64,000 nt of DNA from Nymphaea colorata (Eukaryota > Streptophyta > Magnoliopsida > Nymphaeales > Nymphaeaceae), in the NCBI RefSeq assembly GCF_008831285.2, contig NC_045146.1:11232972-11296971 (forward strand), in the 5' to 3' direction. Below, piece after piece: positions 38,233 to 51,042 of this stretch; position 1 is the stretch's first letter; each line of letters starts with the position of its first letter. The notes beneath the pieces are model-generated. The model did not search any database and was not told where the DNA came from. It saw only the letters and a program-made list of their open reading frames with translations. A program made the translations under genes and the position numbers.

Positions 38233-38400
38233 GCACTGGGCAGGCGTCAGCCCTCATAGATGATCTCATAGACCTGTGTTTTTGGTAAACAGTCACCCAG
38301 ACCTGGTCACTGCGACCCCCTTTGTGAGGAGGCACCCCTTCTCCCGCTGCGACCTCCTTTGTGAGGAGGCACCCCCTTCTCCCGAAGTTACGGGGCTATA
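38233..38400 (-). pseudogene. Nuclear insertion of plastid 23S rRNA (NUPT fragment)
   Basis: The minus strand matches the domain IV region of plastid/bacterial-type 23S rRNA. It contains CCCCGTAACTTCGGGAG, GGTGCCTCCTCACAAAGG, GTCGCAGTGACCAGG, GACTGTTTACCAAAAACACA and GGCTGACGCCTGCCCAGTGC in the rRNA order. It is not functional: only ~170 bp remain, the stretch after ACAGGTCT is altered or shortened, and a 37/38-bp segment (38310-38346 and 38347-38384) is tandemly duplicated. Flanking DNA is not rRNA. This is a small plastid-derived insertion that later rearranged. Confidence 0.85.
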
Positions 38401-38409
38401 TACATAGTT

Positions 38410-39925
38410 GTGGTTTATAAGAAAACATGATTGAATAGCAAAAAAAGCGATCAAATTCAATAAGGACGTGTTTGATTGTCTGAATTTTACGTGAAGATCA
38501 TCCTCATCATACAGAAGTGATCAAACGCAACCTTATGCCGACAATCTTTTATCAAACCCCTATTAATATGCAATTTCAACCAAGCCATTTTTTATATCGA
38601 TCGACGGTCTAATATCTATAGCGCCAACATATACCAACACTGCAACAAACGGCCTGATCGTCTCAATCAAAAATGAAAACTTTTAAAAAATAAAATTAGC
38701 AAAAAGATAACAAACAAGAAGAAAATTGATTGATTAATCCATATAAAATACGCTCCAATCAGACCTGAATCGATCAAAATCTCAAAAAGGACCCCATGAA
38801 TAATTCATTAATTCTTTTTTAGTTAATGAAAAAAATGACGTGATTTGACGTATTAATTGCCACATCGTTCTCAACTTGAATGGGGTGAAGGTGGTCCAGC
38901 AGCGACTTTGAGGACGGAGCTTAATGCTAATACAGTTGGCAATAATTTGGGAAGAAAAAAAAAGAGGTGAGTGGTTGCCCTTTTTTGAGTTAACAAACCA
39001 TGTTTTGAAACCTTTTATGATTTAGATGAAGAACATATTGGAACGTAGCAGTGACGGATTCAAACACAAGTCCATATCAAAGGTGGACCAACTTGCTGCT
39101 CAGCCACCCTCATATCGTTCATGATGACATTCGGCACCCACCAAAATTACCAGCAGAAATATCATTGCAATTTTTGTTTTGAGGATAAATATGTTATTAA
39201 AATACTGTCATGCATATACATGTGTCACCAAGATCTATGTCAAGGATTTGAACTTAAACCTTTAGGTTGGAGGAGGTTTGTACTTTGTACTGTGTGTGTT
39301 TATATCTATATAGAAAGAGAGGTTCTATGTGTAATAATAGAATATGATATATGATAAACGCATGCATCCGTCAATTTAAATTCAATATTGAAGAAACAAC
39401 TCTTCATGGCACACATTCTTACAGGAATATCTCCATGGGAGCCAATTAAACTGGATGAATTCCAAGGAGGGACAGGGAGACTCACCTAATTGGGCACAAG
39501 CCAATTAGTGGTTTCACATGAAAATTCGAAAATACATATTGAAGAATCTATAAGCGCAGCAGGATGTGCAAGGTTAATATCATGTGATTTGAGTCCTAAA
39601 ATGGCATTGGTCTTCAGTGGAAGTGCCATGTCTTATAAGACTGAAAGATGCTTGATCAATTCACTCTAAAACATGGATATTTTCTTTCTTTAAATCAATA
39701 CATACATACATATACAGATACTTGCCTCCCATTCATACATGGAGATCAAGGCTGTAGATTCACTGAAAACAGGAGACAGAAGGATGTTATTACATTACAC
39801 GGGGGAAGAACTATTCTCCTCGGCAGGTTTGCATCGGAAGAAGAAGAAGAAGAAGAGAGAGAAATGAAAGGCCAGCGAAAAAATTGCAGAGAAGGTTGAA
39901 TTTCCTGCTACAAAAACAGAGGAGG
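38410..39925. other. Intergenic, no gene recognised
   Basis: AT-rich DNA with scattered short ORFs and no recognisable domains. A short GAA-rich tract lies at 39838-39860, just downstream of the next gene's stop codon. Confidence 0.5.
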
Positions 39926-40408
39926 TTACGAGGAACCGAAGAACAGCCACTGGTCATGGAAAGTAGACTGGAAAGTGATCATGACGAGGAGAAGAACCAG
40001 AAGAGCGGCAACCCACCAAGGAGAACTGCCTTCACTTGGCCTGCGCCGCCTGTAATCATACTTCCAATCGTACGGCCTAAATCCGAGAAAATTCCATTCG
40101 TCCTCGACGGTCCACAGCCAACGCAAGATGATCACTATGAGCACAGGGATAACCAGCATAACCAAATTGATCTGAGTAGCTACGTCTTCTAAGACGTCCT
40201 CGTAGGAGAGGTAAGAAGAGATTCCGAGAAGCACAAGAACCAAAACAACGACCAGCAGCACAGGATATGGCAGCGGTGAGATGGTGAACGCGTAGAGCAT
40301 GGAAGAGTCCCGTCGTCTCCTCATCGTCACCAATCTCTTGCTGCTGCGAAGAAGATCTGCCCAATTCTGGATGTTCACTCCTCTGTCAATTTGTTGATCC
40401 TTATGCAT
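39926..40408 (-). CDS. Small plant multi-pass membrane protein, unknown function
   Basis: A single uninterrupted 160-codon frame. The N-terminal ~37 residues are hydrophilic and basic (RSSKRLVTMRRRR). Hydrophobic spans are at about 47-66 (PVLLVVVLVLVLLGISSYL), 81-99 (INLVMLVIPVLIVIILRWL) and 132-148 (WWVAALLVLLLVMITF). A polar loop between spans 2 and 3 carries DEWNFLGFRPYDWKYDYRRR. The C-terminal FQSTFHDQW ending resembles a conserved family of short intronless plant transmembrane proteins of unknown function that I recall only loosely. Alternative starts at the internal Met (MRRRRDSS) are possible. No neighbour suggests a role. No frameshift or stop was seen. Confidence 0.8.
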   Translation of the reverse strand: MHKDQQIDRGVNIQNWADLLRSSKRLVTMRRRRDSSMLYAFTISPLPYPVLLVVVLVLVLLGISSYLSYEDVLEDVATQINLVMLVIPVLIVIILRWLWTVEDEWNFLGFRPYDWKYDYRRRRPSEGSSPWWVAALLVLLLVMITFQSTFHDQWLFFGSS

Positions 40409-42772
40409 ATATATTTCCTTGTTTATCTACAACTACCAGTTTTTCTGATTAATTTTTCCAAACTATTAAGTGATCTTGAAAATGATATGTTGATTGGACC
40501 AACGCCAAGGGCAGACTCGTAATTTTGAAATTTAGTAAATTTCATAAATCCACATAAATTTGTTAGTTATTTGTTGAAAAATACACGAGCTGCAACTTGA
40601 TTATTAATAAGATGACGAGGAGAGATATTGAAGTACATTCAACTTCAAGAGGAAGGATTCGAATGTTAAGGACTAATAATAATCGGTTTTGTTCAATTCA
40701 TCATTGTCTTGTAAACAATCGAAAATTCCATCCCTGCCTAACAGAACAGGTTTTGTGCTAGGTTTATAGGACAAGCCTGTTTGTTAATGATCTAAAAAGA
40801 CAAAAATACCTTTGATGGTAAGGCAGAGGACCCTCCTATAAGGGCAAAAATGGAATTTAAAAAAAATAAAATGACAAAATACCTATCAATAAATGGAAGA
40901 ACACAAGTTTCAGTGTTCATGTAAAGTGGTTTCCTTGGCTGACTTTATTGGTAAATTCATGTCTTATTTAGTTATAAAGGTTCTAAATGGGCGCATTCGG
41001 TGTTATGTCATTCCACCGTCACAAGTAGAATAAGCAAAACGCCTACGAACAAGTGCCATTTGTCCACAGGTGTTTTGTCCGTTCCTCGACCCGAACTAGA
41101 ACTGTCAAATACAAAAGTATTGGGGATGAATTTGTCAAATGGAGCCTAAATCCCTAAAAAAAAAAAAAACTTATGGTTTATTACTCGCATTGATATTAAC
41201 AATTAATAGATATTAACAATTAATAGTGTTCGTGCAACATATTAAGTGCTATTAAGTGAAGCTAATATTTGTCATTATTGAGAACTATATATCATGCGTA
41301 ATTGGAAAATATAGTCAAAAGAATATATGGCAGGAATAGAGCACTATCAAGGAATTAATGTGATAGTGATGGAGCGCGTCCTTCTTAGATATTGCATCCA
41401 AATTTTGCCACTAGCAATAAGGGCTCTTAAGATAAATTACATTTTTAAACATAAAAAAAGAAATTAACGTATAAATAATTCAAGTATGTTTATAATATTA
41501 AGCATATGCTCATTTTATCTTAATAACCTAATTCACATTAGCTACTGAGGCTGAGGTTTGATTAATGGAAGGTTATTTTTTATTTTTGAATGGGTTGGTG
41601 CAATGGACGGTGTGGGGACTAGCATAGTTGGCAAACTCATTGCTGAGTGAGCTTGACCGCCAACAAATCTGGCCATGAGTCAAGGTTGGCCAGGCTCACT
41701 CTTGACTCGCCTTTGTCTGGCTGCATTTATTTACATTTGGATTCTTTGAATACTCGACGAGTCAACTTGAAGACCTAATAACCCGGTTTTCTGCCGCTTT
41801 GAATCTGAGTCACGGGTTTGCTGACTATGGAAATTGATAGGTGGCTAGTCTTTATTTTGACTTCCTAAAACATCAACTCTTTATATTGTAAAAAAAAAAA
41901 AGTATCAATATGAAGTTAAGACATAGCGAATGTGCCACCCAAGAGTGCAAAAAGCAGGTCTAGGATGAAACACTCTACATTTTCACCTAAAAATGATTTT
42001 TTTTTAATTGTGGATTAAAAGTCATCGTTACCAATGTGCATTGGAAACGAGGTTTGGACTGGGCAATTCTGCCAATATCAGCAAAATCTCCCTCATAAAT
42101 AGATCGGTCCAACTTGCCTCAGCCGTTTTCATAATTAAAAGATCACAAATATTTTTAAATTTTTTAAGTAAAAAAATGAACATACCAATTTGGAGTCTGT
42201 TCACATAAAAAGCATTTGGCAACAAAAATACTAATACAGTGTTTTATAAAAATTAGAACAAATTCATGAAAGAATGCCCTGTGTGCGTATGCCGGTTTGA
42301 TATCATGCATATTGAGGTTAAATTATAAAATTGAAAAAATTTATAGAAGCACACCAACATGAGGTCAAATAACGCACAGTTTGGAACACTCCACGGGATT
42401 TAGTTAGGATCGGATTTATCTGAAGCAGATCGAAGATGACCTGCTCAGATTTAAACATGGATGTAATTTTCCAAAGCAGATTCCAAATCCCACTTAGTAA
42501 GATTAATCTCATCCCATTTATGAGATCAAAAATCAAATGAACCCGATCTCTTGGACTATGCATCTCGGTAAGTGCATTTACTTAATTCTTATTTACTAAT
42601 TCCTGAAATGGACTCTAATTTTTCATAAGAAAATAAAGAACAATAATCATCTATATATGCTAGACTATAATGTACTTACTCTAACTAAATATCACCACCG
42701 TCTGTATATTTTTTATGAAACTAACTCCATAAAATGCGATCTCTACATTCCGAAAACATAAGAGTCGACGGA
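40409..42772. other. Intergenic, no gene recognised
   Basis: Mostly AT-rich. There is a short A-run at 41155-41170, a direct duplication 'ttgatattaacaattaatag' / 'atattaacaattaatagtgt' near 41190-41230, and an A-run near 41890. The part nearest the membrane-protein gene is presumably its promoter, but no motif stands out. Confidence 0.5.
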
Positions 42773-43491
42773 TTAATTCCTCCTGTACATCTCTGCAAAG
42801 GTGATCGGCTCCTCCATTATGGACTTCTCGCCTTCTGCCACCTTCGACGGATACACAATTGCCTCCGGCACCGGATTCTGGAACGTGGCGATTGAGAGCC
42901 GGCTGCAGTTCGAGTTGACCACTGCCTGGTGGTCCGCCTTCAGGAACCTCCCTTTGCTGAGATACTGCAACCAAACACCATGCTTACTAAGATCAGTTCT
43001 ATACAGAAACTGGGAAATCAAGAGCTTGTAGGAACTAAGAAGCTGTCAGAGAGAGGGAATCACATGGGCATGGTGACCGAGGTTGACGACGAAGGCGCCC
43101 TGGACCGGATGGACGGTGATCCAAGTCTTTCCGCCGTCCTTGGTGGCCTGGAGACCTCCGACTTGGTCCTGCAGCAGCAGCGTGATCGTCCCAGGGTCGA
43201 TGTGCCTCTTTAGCCCCAGCACCAAGTCCGGCTACGGGCACGGCGGGTAGTAGTTCACCACCACCTTCTGGTCCATGTCCAAGCACGCCTCCTTCAGTGC
43301 CTCCCTCGTCAGCCCCAGCCCCTCTGATAGTATAGCCAGAAGCTTGCACGCCAGTCTCATCGGCTGCTCGCTGTACCTCTTCATCACGTCCGGCCACCCT
43401 CCGGCACGTCCGGCCACCTCGTGTAGTCCCTCCCCTTCACCGGATAAGTGAAGATCGTCGCAATCCCACGCCAATCCTGCACCAACTCGCC
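42773..43491 (-). pseudogene. F3H: Flavanone 3-hydroxylase (F3H) pseudogene, exons 2-3
   Basis: F3H is a 2-oxoglutarate/Fe(II) dioxygenase that converts flavanones to dihydroflavonols. Exon 2 (43064-43491) starts after TAG with [17 protein letters not shown], then [15 protein letters not shown]. Exon 3 (42773-42964) follows a 99-bp GT..AG intron and reads [18 protein letters not shown] to EMYRRN and a stop. Iron ligands HxD (KRHID) and the distal His (DHQAV), and the RLS 2-oxoglutarate motif, are present. It is broken in four ways. Exon 1 (about the first 120 residues) is not in the window. One G is missing in the run near 43398, shifting the frame. A CAG codon is TAG at 43232-43234 (after NYYPPCP). 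The C terminus stops some 20-30 residues early compared with usual F3H. LGDHGH is changed to LGHHAH. Confidence 0.92.
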
Positions 43492-45124
43492 CTACAAGTA
43501 CAGGTGGAGGCATTTCGCATTTGAAACCGCCGTGATCATAATTCAGAACTCGTTTGCACCCGCCACACCTGCAGGTGGCTGCTGACGATGAAGCCGCCGC
43601 GGCTAGCTTCTGTTGGGGAGAAGCAGAGTGAGGGGAGCAGTGAGGAGGGAGAGCTATAGGAATGGCGACGGACAGCGCCGGTAGCTCAGCTAACTCAGCT
43701 GTGATCGCTGTAGGATGGGGTCCCTTCCATGTGGAGGACCCGGTCCGTGGTAAGTGAAACACAAATAGAGAGGGAGGAGGTATTGTGATGCTTATAAATT
43801 TTAAAGTCGCAAGAGTGTGAGCAATGACAAAAAAAAAACAGGTTTTGTTGTGATTAAGGCTATTGCTCTTCATTAAATAAACGTGTCTTTTCTACTTTGG
43901 ACATGTTTTAATTTCTTTTCAAAAGATTAACTACATATACAGGGAAGCCGGAGAATGTCAACAAATTCTGAAAAAAGTTGTTAATTTTTATGTCTAAATC
44001 AAATTTTGTGTACCACAAAGTTAAGATCACTGAAACTAAAAGGCAAATAAATTTAATTTAATCTACACAAGATTTTTAAGACTTCTGAGTCGATCTGTAG
44101 CATTCTTCATTTGCTTATGGGGTTAGATTTAGAAAGAAAAAAAATTGAAAACGGAAAAAGAGGTCAGACTGCTACATAAATGTAGAGCATGATCTAAGGC
44201 CTCTATACGAAGAGAAACAAATTTTTTTATCACCAAATATAAAATAGCTTTTGCTAAAATGTGAAAAACTAAGTTATTTATGAACTATGGATCTTTTTAT
44301 GGAAGCACTGTGTTCATGGAGCACGACTGGAGAAGTAAAGAAGCTGTCCGGAAGCTCTGCCTTCCCTTCGTTTTCTTTCTCCTCGTGCCCCTGTTCCAGC
44401 AAGCTGAAAAAATAAGCCTATGGTCACGCGAGGAATACGCGTAGTCAACTTATTTTTAAGAAGGAATTAAAAAAAATTGAAACACTGTATCATCACATGA
44501 CACGTGAAGAGGAAATGAGCTGCGGAGACAAAATTGACGGCGGTTGAGCTCGCCGGACGGCAGGTGCAACGTGGTTTCATTTTAACCGGAAAATCCATCA
44601 ATCGGTCAACATCAGGCCACAGAAGCATCGGACTTCGTCCAATGGTGGGCCTCCCAAAAGATCCCACCCACAACTTGAATCCAAAACCCACCAGATCCAA
44701 ACTTCAATCCAAACCACTTGGGAAGCTACCTTACCCAAACCATCAGTCTTCATCCATGTTTCATCACAATCCCTGTCCAATTTGCCCATGCCAACTTGTT
44801 CCACCCTTGGTCACATCTCACTTCCATCTACGAATGGCTTAGGAATGTTTAAGAGTAAAATGGAAAAGGTGGAAGATGAGGCCGAACTCGAGGTGTTGTT
44901 TTCTCCAATCCGAGAAGATTCCGCTACGCGCGTTCGTTGTTGAACACATACATTCCTACATTCACCATCACGTTGCCTACTTTTGCAGACAAAATAAGAA
45001 AACAGCTTTCATTTTTCCCATTTTCTAATCGTTTGGTAGTCCAAACCAAACATGGCAAAAAGTACAAGTATCAATTCTGCAGAATGCCAGTACGAGCACG
45101 CTCCGTTAACGAAACACACGATCA
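43492..45124. other. Region upstream of the F3H relic, no confident gene
   Basis: Open frames run through a GC-rich patch at 43500-43740 on the minus strand ([20 protein letters not shown]), but they do not match F3H exon 1 or any family I know. Another open patch, at 44470-44840 on both strands, has low-complexity composition and no domain. I call no gene here. Confidence 0.45.
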
Positions 45125-45800
45125 AAATGTAAAATTTTTATCAACAGTATGACACGACCAAAAAAGGCGTTTACACGTCACATTTCATTGACAAATTGTA
45201 CAAACTTTGCTGCATTGGCAATTCAGGGAAACAAAGATTTTCCTTATTTACACCACCGAATGTGAAGCTCTCAACCTTGGAACCTTAAAAGCTGAAGAAA
45301 ACAAGCTTTGTCTCCCCATGGTAGACTCTCTTTTACGTCTCTTCTTGCTCAAACTACGGCTACCCTGCAACAAAGACATGATATCAGTAACGAGAGTTCA
45401 ACTCAAGGACCATATAACGTGCATTTGTTGTAAGGAATTCTGAAAACAGCATATGATTATGTGAGCACATGAAACAGTACGACTGATTTTTGAGGTTGGT
45501 AACCAAAATGATTCATAAATAAGAAAAGCAGGCGTGCATTCATCTATGTCATATCTGAAACTGAAAGTTCAGCACTGAAACTCGTAGACAACTCCACTGA
45601 CAAAAGGCACTTAACAGATGGAACTGCATTAAGATAATAATAGATCCTCCACGATGTGGAACCAGGAAATGAATGTGAGACGAGACTGATTTAATGGTTC
45701 TCCAAGTGTGAAAGGCCAACTTGCTGTGACAACAGATGAGAAGTCTAGATGTATAGGAAAAGTAGGACCACATCAGATGCAAGTGAGAACTTGTTTTCAA
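45125..45800 (-). repeat. Source locus of the segment copied into the repeat cluster
   Basis: This stretch, covering the last exon of the coiled-coil gene, part of intron 6 and 3' flank, is homologous to 27512-28250 (same orientation) and to 9195-9668 (inverted). Outside these limits the sequences differ. Homology begins at 'aaaatttttatcaacagtat' and ends around 'agtgagaacttgttttcaac'. Because only this copy has an intact acceptor and reading frame continuous with six more exons, it is probably the donor. Confidence 0.8.
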
Positions 45801-48800
45801 CCTCACTTAATTTCAGGCAAATGATTTCCGTAATAAACTGACTTATGCTTTCGGATAACATTTAGCAAATAATCAAGAAACTAAATGTCACCAGTAGCAA
45901 GATCTTTTCTTTAATGGAAGAAAAGAATATTGTGACACCAAGGTCTTCCAATATACAAACATTATCATTACTCAAAATAATAATATCATGCACGGTATGT
46001 CATAAGTGACAACGTTTGGTTTCCCTTTGTTTCTTGCCACAGACTACACCATATATGGTGCTACCTAGATGGTTGATCTGTAATTATCTCCAACCCTTAA
46101 CTTTTCTCTAGCTATTATGCAAGCCACTTCTTTTAAATGTCTCAGCGGTCAAAACTACTTCCGCAGCTTGATCTGTAGATCATATAAGCAGTCTGCTTAT
46201 TATTTGCCAACTGCAGTATATAGCAAATACATATTGGAATCTCAAAAATAGATCACAGAAGCTTCAATAAAAAAGATAAAATGGCATGTCATGCTGGGCA
46301 TCCACCATATAAAAGCTGCTTACTGCTTGCTAATGTGGAGGTACAATTCATTGTCACAAAATATTGGTTTTCTCAAAATATTACCTTAAAAATGAAAAAT
46401 AAAGAAAAAAGTGAAAAAAAATCATGATATTTTAAAAAATTGCAAAAATGGAAATATCATGCTTTAATTGTACTATGCTTTTCACAATTTTAGAAAAAAA
46501 TAAGTATTATAATTTAAATTTTTGAGCATTCTTTTAACATTCTAATAACTATTTTGAATTTCTGTCTGTAAAAGAATTTGTAGTGAGATCAAATACAACG
46601 ATTATATGTACATCCTATAAAGAAAAACCAAAGCAAAAGGATCACATCACGTCCGTAACAGTTTAGCAGGAAATGACATACCTTAGGAACTTTAATTTCT
46701 TCACCCTCAAATAAGGGTGATCTGGAACCACCCAAAGAAGGATCATTCAGTGGCTTAACCTTATTAAGAAACCCCTTTTGCTGATAGCAAGTCTAACCAA
46801 ATGCAGAATGAAAATATTAGTTATGCTTGCAGTGTAACTTTAATAACAAATAAAGTTAAATGCACATTGTTTCACAAGTCGAGCCAACTCGGGCTTGAGT
46901 CGGATTCACTTGATTAAGTTCAGGTCAAGCTCGACTCCTTTGCTAACAAGTCGAGGTCAATCTTAAATCCAAACTCGAGTTTGTTAATTAGTTGAGTTTG
47001 AGTTATATAAATTCGACTCGTTTAAACTCGAGACGCTCGTTTGTAGTTTTTTTGTATTATTTGTTGAATCTGTAAGATTCAAGTTTTATAAAATGTTAGG
47101 CAGCAAGCCTCTTTTTACAAACATGTCCATAGAAAATGAGGTGGAATCAACATTTTATTACCATAACAGTGTTTCAGAAAACTGCACAAAATTCTGCGGT
47201 ACTTCTGAAGTTTTCCTGAAAATGAGGTGAATTTTTTTCTTTGTTTATTTTATTATTTATTTATTTTTTATTTTCTCTTGTTTTTCCATTTTTGGTCAAG
47301 GGTTTCCAGCAAATAAAGATGAAAATTGACCGTCTCCACCCTTGTTCAGTGAGGCCACTTATGACACCACCCACCAGCATGCTGCCACTCAATGACCTTC
47401 TAAATAATTTTCTTGAAGAAATTTATTGCGATCATTGTTGAAAAACAAAAAAAATACATGAATCCAATGACACGAGATTAAACGAGTCAAGCTCGAGTTC
47501 AGACTCGGTTTACCAACTCGAGCATGGGCTGGACAATATGTGAGTCGAGTCGAGCGGAGCTCAAGCTCAGCTCGCTCGTCGTACATTCCTAATACCAAGT
47601 AAGTGTATGTTTTCCTTTGTATACCTTAGTAGACACTTCACCATCCTCTGCATTATTGCTTGCCGTTGTTAATTCGTAAATAAGGTTGCGCGAAGTCACC
47701 TCATTTGGAGCACAAGCATTCCGTGAATGATTCTATCTTTTCAGAAATAAAAGAAAAAGATCAAAGACAAACTAACAAAAATAAAAATGGATGATAAGCA
47801 ATTAAAGAAGTATGAAGGATACCTTTTGTTTATTTACTTGATGTTCTAATTCAAAACAAAGCAATTGCAAGTTTTCCTTCTCAATGCTCTGGATCTCCAG
47901 ATTCCGAGAAAGCTCTGACAGTTTTAGTGACAACCTTTCAACCTCATTATTACGCTCAATGATTTCACTCTTTAAGTTGGCAATAATTGTGTCCTGCTTC
48001 TTATTCTCATGTTCAAGGTTTCCTGTATTAACATGTGCAGATTCAAGCTGTTCGCCTTTTCTCTTTAACAGGATGATGTATTCATCCTCCATTCTTTTAA
48101 GCTGGTTCCACACAAAATCCCGTTCAGACAACAAGGCAGAAACTTCAGTCTCCTTTTGACAGGCAAGCTTTTCATATTCATGCTTTAACCTCCTTAACTC
48201 ATGTTGACCATCTTCTTTAACTGCACATTCTACGCGCTTGTTTTCAGACTGTATATTCTGCGAAAGAGAAAAGAAATAAAAAGAAAGTAAATTGATAAGA
48301 AGACGATGCAAGTGGGTTAAAAAAATTAGAAACAAAAATGTCAGCGACTCAGCGCACCTTCTTATTTGAGTATTTACTCTGTAGTTGTATAAACATTTCC
48401 ATGTCCTCCAAGTCGCTTTCAATATATTCTGTGCACATATAAATCACAAGCAACATAACAGCAGTCATCAGAATCTTCAAGAAAAAAGAAAATCAATAAC
48501 ATGAATGATAATTCATGAACTAATATCATTCTCATTAGGCAGACAACTTTATATCTAGAAGACTACCAAATAGTGGATCAATTAACCCCATGCAAAAGAA
48601 CCAATAGATCCAGACTCTGACTAAAAATGCTTCTTACTAAATTAAAAAGAGGAAGAGCCACAGAACTACTATCCTGAACTATTGGTCCAGGTCACACACC
48701 AAATGTGAAGGTGGTATTCACTAGGAAATGGTAAGCTGAATGAATAATTATAGGTTCACTCAGCGCTGTGGCCATATTCACTGATCAATCTTGGTTGAAA

Positions 48801-49498
48801 AAATTTAAACAGTGGAACCAACTGCTTTGAACAAGTCCAAGACTGAACCTAATGCAGAAAAAAACCTAAGTTCTACCGAAAACCTCATGCGAAGAACCAA
48901 CCGTACAAAACAAATTCCACTACAAGGAACGTAAAAGAACCGAGGTACACCACAAGCAGACAGCCCAAAAAAACTTCTTTTCAAGCAAAACCATGTCCTC
49001 CCACTAAATCAAACCATTGAAACGAGTGCACTTGAAATGGGAATGAGAAAGAAAATCAGAAAGAGGGGAACCTAATTTCAGCTTGTATAGGAGAGCATCT
49101 TTCTCCTTCATCCCGATGATCAGATCAGACTTCGCGGCTTCGAGCAGTAGACTCAAATTCAATTTCTTACGAGTGCGTTCACTCTGAAGAAAGGAGGAGA
49201 CAAACAGAAGAAGGGCCCAACATTATGAAACCTAACCCAACCCCACAAACCAGAAACCTGAAAAGACGAGAAATCAGAAGACAAAGAGGATGGGTTTTTC
49301 GCTATTTACTTCCACGATCGCATCCTGGAAGGAGGCGAGGTCCTGGCACCAAAGGTGGTGCTGCAGATTGATGTGATCCTCCAAGAGTGTCCTCTCTTTG
49401 GCTAGGAATTCTAGCTGCGACTGCTTCGTCTGGAGAATCTGAAGGAGGGCAGGATGCCATTGTTGAGAAATCGGAGGCATATTCAGCAGACTTCCCAT
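45248..49498 (-). CDS. Coiled-coil protein, 380 aa, seven exons, function unknown
   Basis: The exons are 49310-49498, 49072-49183, 48358-48428, 47823-48257, 47625-47732, 46682-46792 and 45248-45364. All have GT..AG introns, and together they give one 381-codon frame (1143 nt). I chose the start at 49498 (MGSLLNMPPISQQW); an upstream in-frame ATG at 49573 exists. Residues 1-63 are amphipathic. About 64-269 form a long coiled coil (RRLKHEYEKLACQKETEVSA, NLKSEIIERNNEVERLSLKL). Residues 270-342 are polar linker with NDPSLGGSRSPLF. The tail has a basic cluster KKRRKR at 349-354, a possible nuclear localisation signal, then LFSSAFKVPRLRAS. I do not recognise a named family; a structural or nuclear role is only inference. 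Intron 5 contains a repeat element. The last exon has been copied into the cluster at 1-36 kb. Confidence 0.85.
46870..47600. mobile_element. Repeat element with TCGAG-rich ends in intron 5
   Basis: 46876-47045 and 47470-47590 are rich in CTCGAG/ACTCG phrases in opposite senses ('aaacgagtcaagctcgagtt' near the right end, 'attcgactcgtttaaactcg' near the left), flanking an AT-rich centre. This looks like a non-autonomous element with long imperfect inverted ends. A related TCGAG-rich stretch occurs at 53500-53830. No protein is encoded. Confidence 0.45.
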
Positions 49499-51042
49499 GA
49501 TTATGATTCTCTCAGAACAATCATAAACAGTGCAAAGGGCGAACCGTGGGGTGAAGAGAGAAAATCTCACCACCTACCCTAGGAAGCGAGGAGAAAGCTG
49601 TAATTACATCACACAATACAAAATATAACAGTAAATAAGATAAAATTTCAGTTTTTAAAGCTATAACATGATCTTAAAGCTTGAAATATAATGTCTATTT
49701 TCTCATTTTTCGACCAAAAATACATATATTTTTATTCTCTACAGGACAGAGTACACCATGGCCTTTCTACATGCCATGCAAATACATAACTATACGAAAG
49801 ACAAATCTATGTTCTACTATCCACAATGGGAACTTGGATGGCTCGACCAATTACCTATTACTTAGCCGCCTGGTTTAAGAGTTCTATCTCGTTCAACTGA
49901 AGGGAAGTACGTAAAAATGAATCCAAATGACTCAGTGAGCATATCAATAACATAATTCACATAATTCAATCACGCTTTGCATAATCAAGCATAATAAGAG
50001 CAGCCTACATAAAACCATCACAATCCGACCTGGTTAACTATTAAGTTAGACTGAACTTGGTTCCTTTCTGTTTGTTGTTGATTTCTTATTTTTTTATTCA
50101 TTACTTTCTTTCTCATACAATTGCATTTGTTTTCAGTTTATTCTTGAGTTTCTTTCTTGTAAATTGGCATGTATTGCACATATCTCTCTCATTGTTCACT
50201 CTAACACCTCATAGGAAGACTTGCGCTTCACAATGAGATTCCACTCTTGAAGGACTCAATCCTTCATGGAATCTTGTGACTAGTGACCATCTGTAATCAA
50301 TCTTCCCCAAGAAGTTACAATTGCTGCTTTTTAGGGATTCTTTTCTTTGGTGGATTTCCAGAGTTGGCAACAAGTTAACTAATCAGGGACAGCTTACAGG
50401 ACTTGCTTCTCGCAGGCTCTGCCCCTTGCGGGCAGTTTTTATTTGATCACTGCCCTTAGGCAGCCCTCGCGGCCAGTTGTAATAGAAACTTGCTTGAAAT
50501 TTTTATTATTAATTCATATAGATTTTTCTTCATGCCATAATGCTGGTATAGAAACTCAATATCCAACTGAATTATTGTACATCTATTTCAACCATCAGTT
50601 CTTTTGGTCTCAAAAAAGAAATGACTATTATACAGTATAACTGGCATATGAAATAGAAGTAGGATCTATCTTGCAACAGTAATCCTTTCTAAGAGTAGAT
50701 CAATCATGCATAAGATAAAACGCATAAGCTGCTTATATAAAACTCCAGATAACCTTTCTTAATTGAGACATAGCCATAATAAGCAAATTATTAATAAGCT
50801 GACTTGTTTCCAACAATGCATTCTTATACCACATCTCTATTGTGCATAAACTAATCAAATTAAGCATAGACTACTTATGCAAAATTTCCAAATAACTTTT
50901 CTTAAGCATGACATAGTTATAAATAAGTTTGTGCAATCACAAACCAACTATGCACATCCAAATTCATGAATTGTACAACATACAAAACACAAATCACGAA
51001 TTTAAAATTAAGCAAGTATCAAACCATGCAGAATCTCCTCAC
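49499..51042. other. Upstream region of the coiled-coil gene, no gene called
   Basis: The first few hundred bases to the right should contain the promoter. I see no clear TATA box at a fixed distance. Around 50700-50930 two similar ~70 bp stretches ('cataagctgcttatataaaa' and 'catagactacttatgcaaaa') suggest a small degenerate repeat. The rest is AT-rich. Confidence 0.4.

Noticed and set aside
42681-43397. Minus-strand ORFs at 42681-42974 and 43035-43397, and plus-strand ORFs at 42801-43213
   Set aside because: These are alternate-frame or antisense shadows of the F3H pseudogene. The true frame is given by the NYYPPCP, GLKRHID and DHQAVVNS segments.
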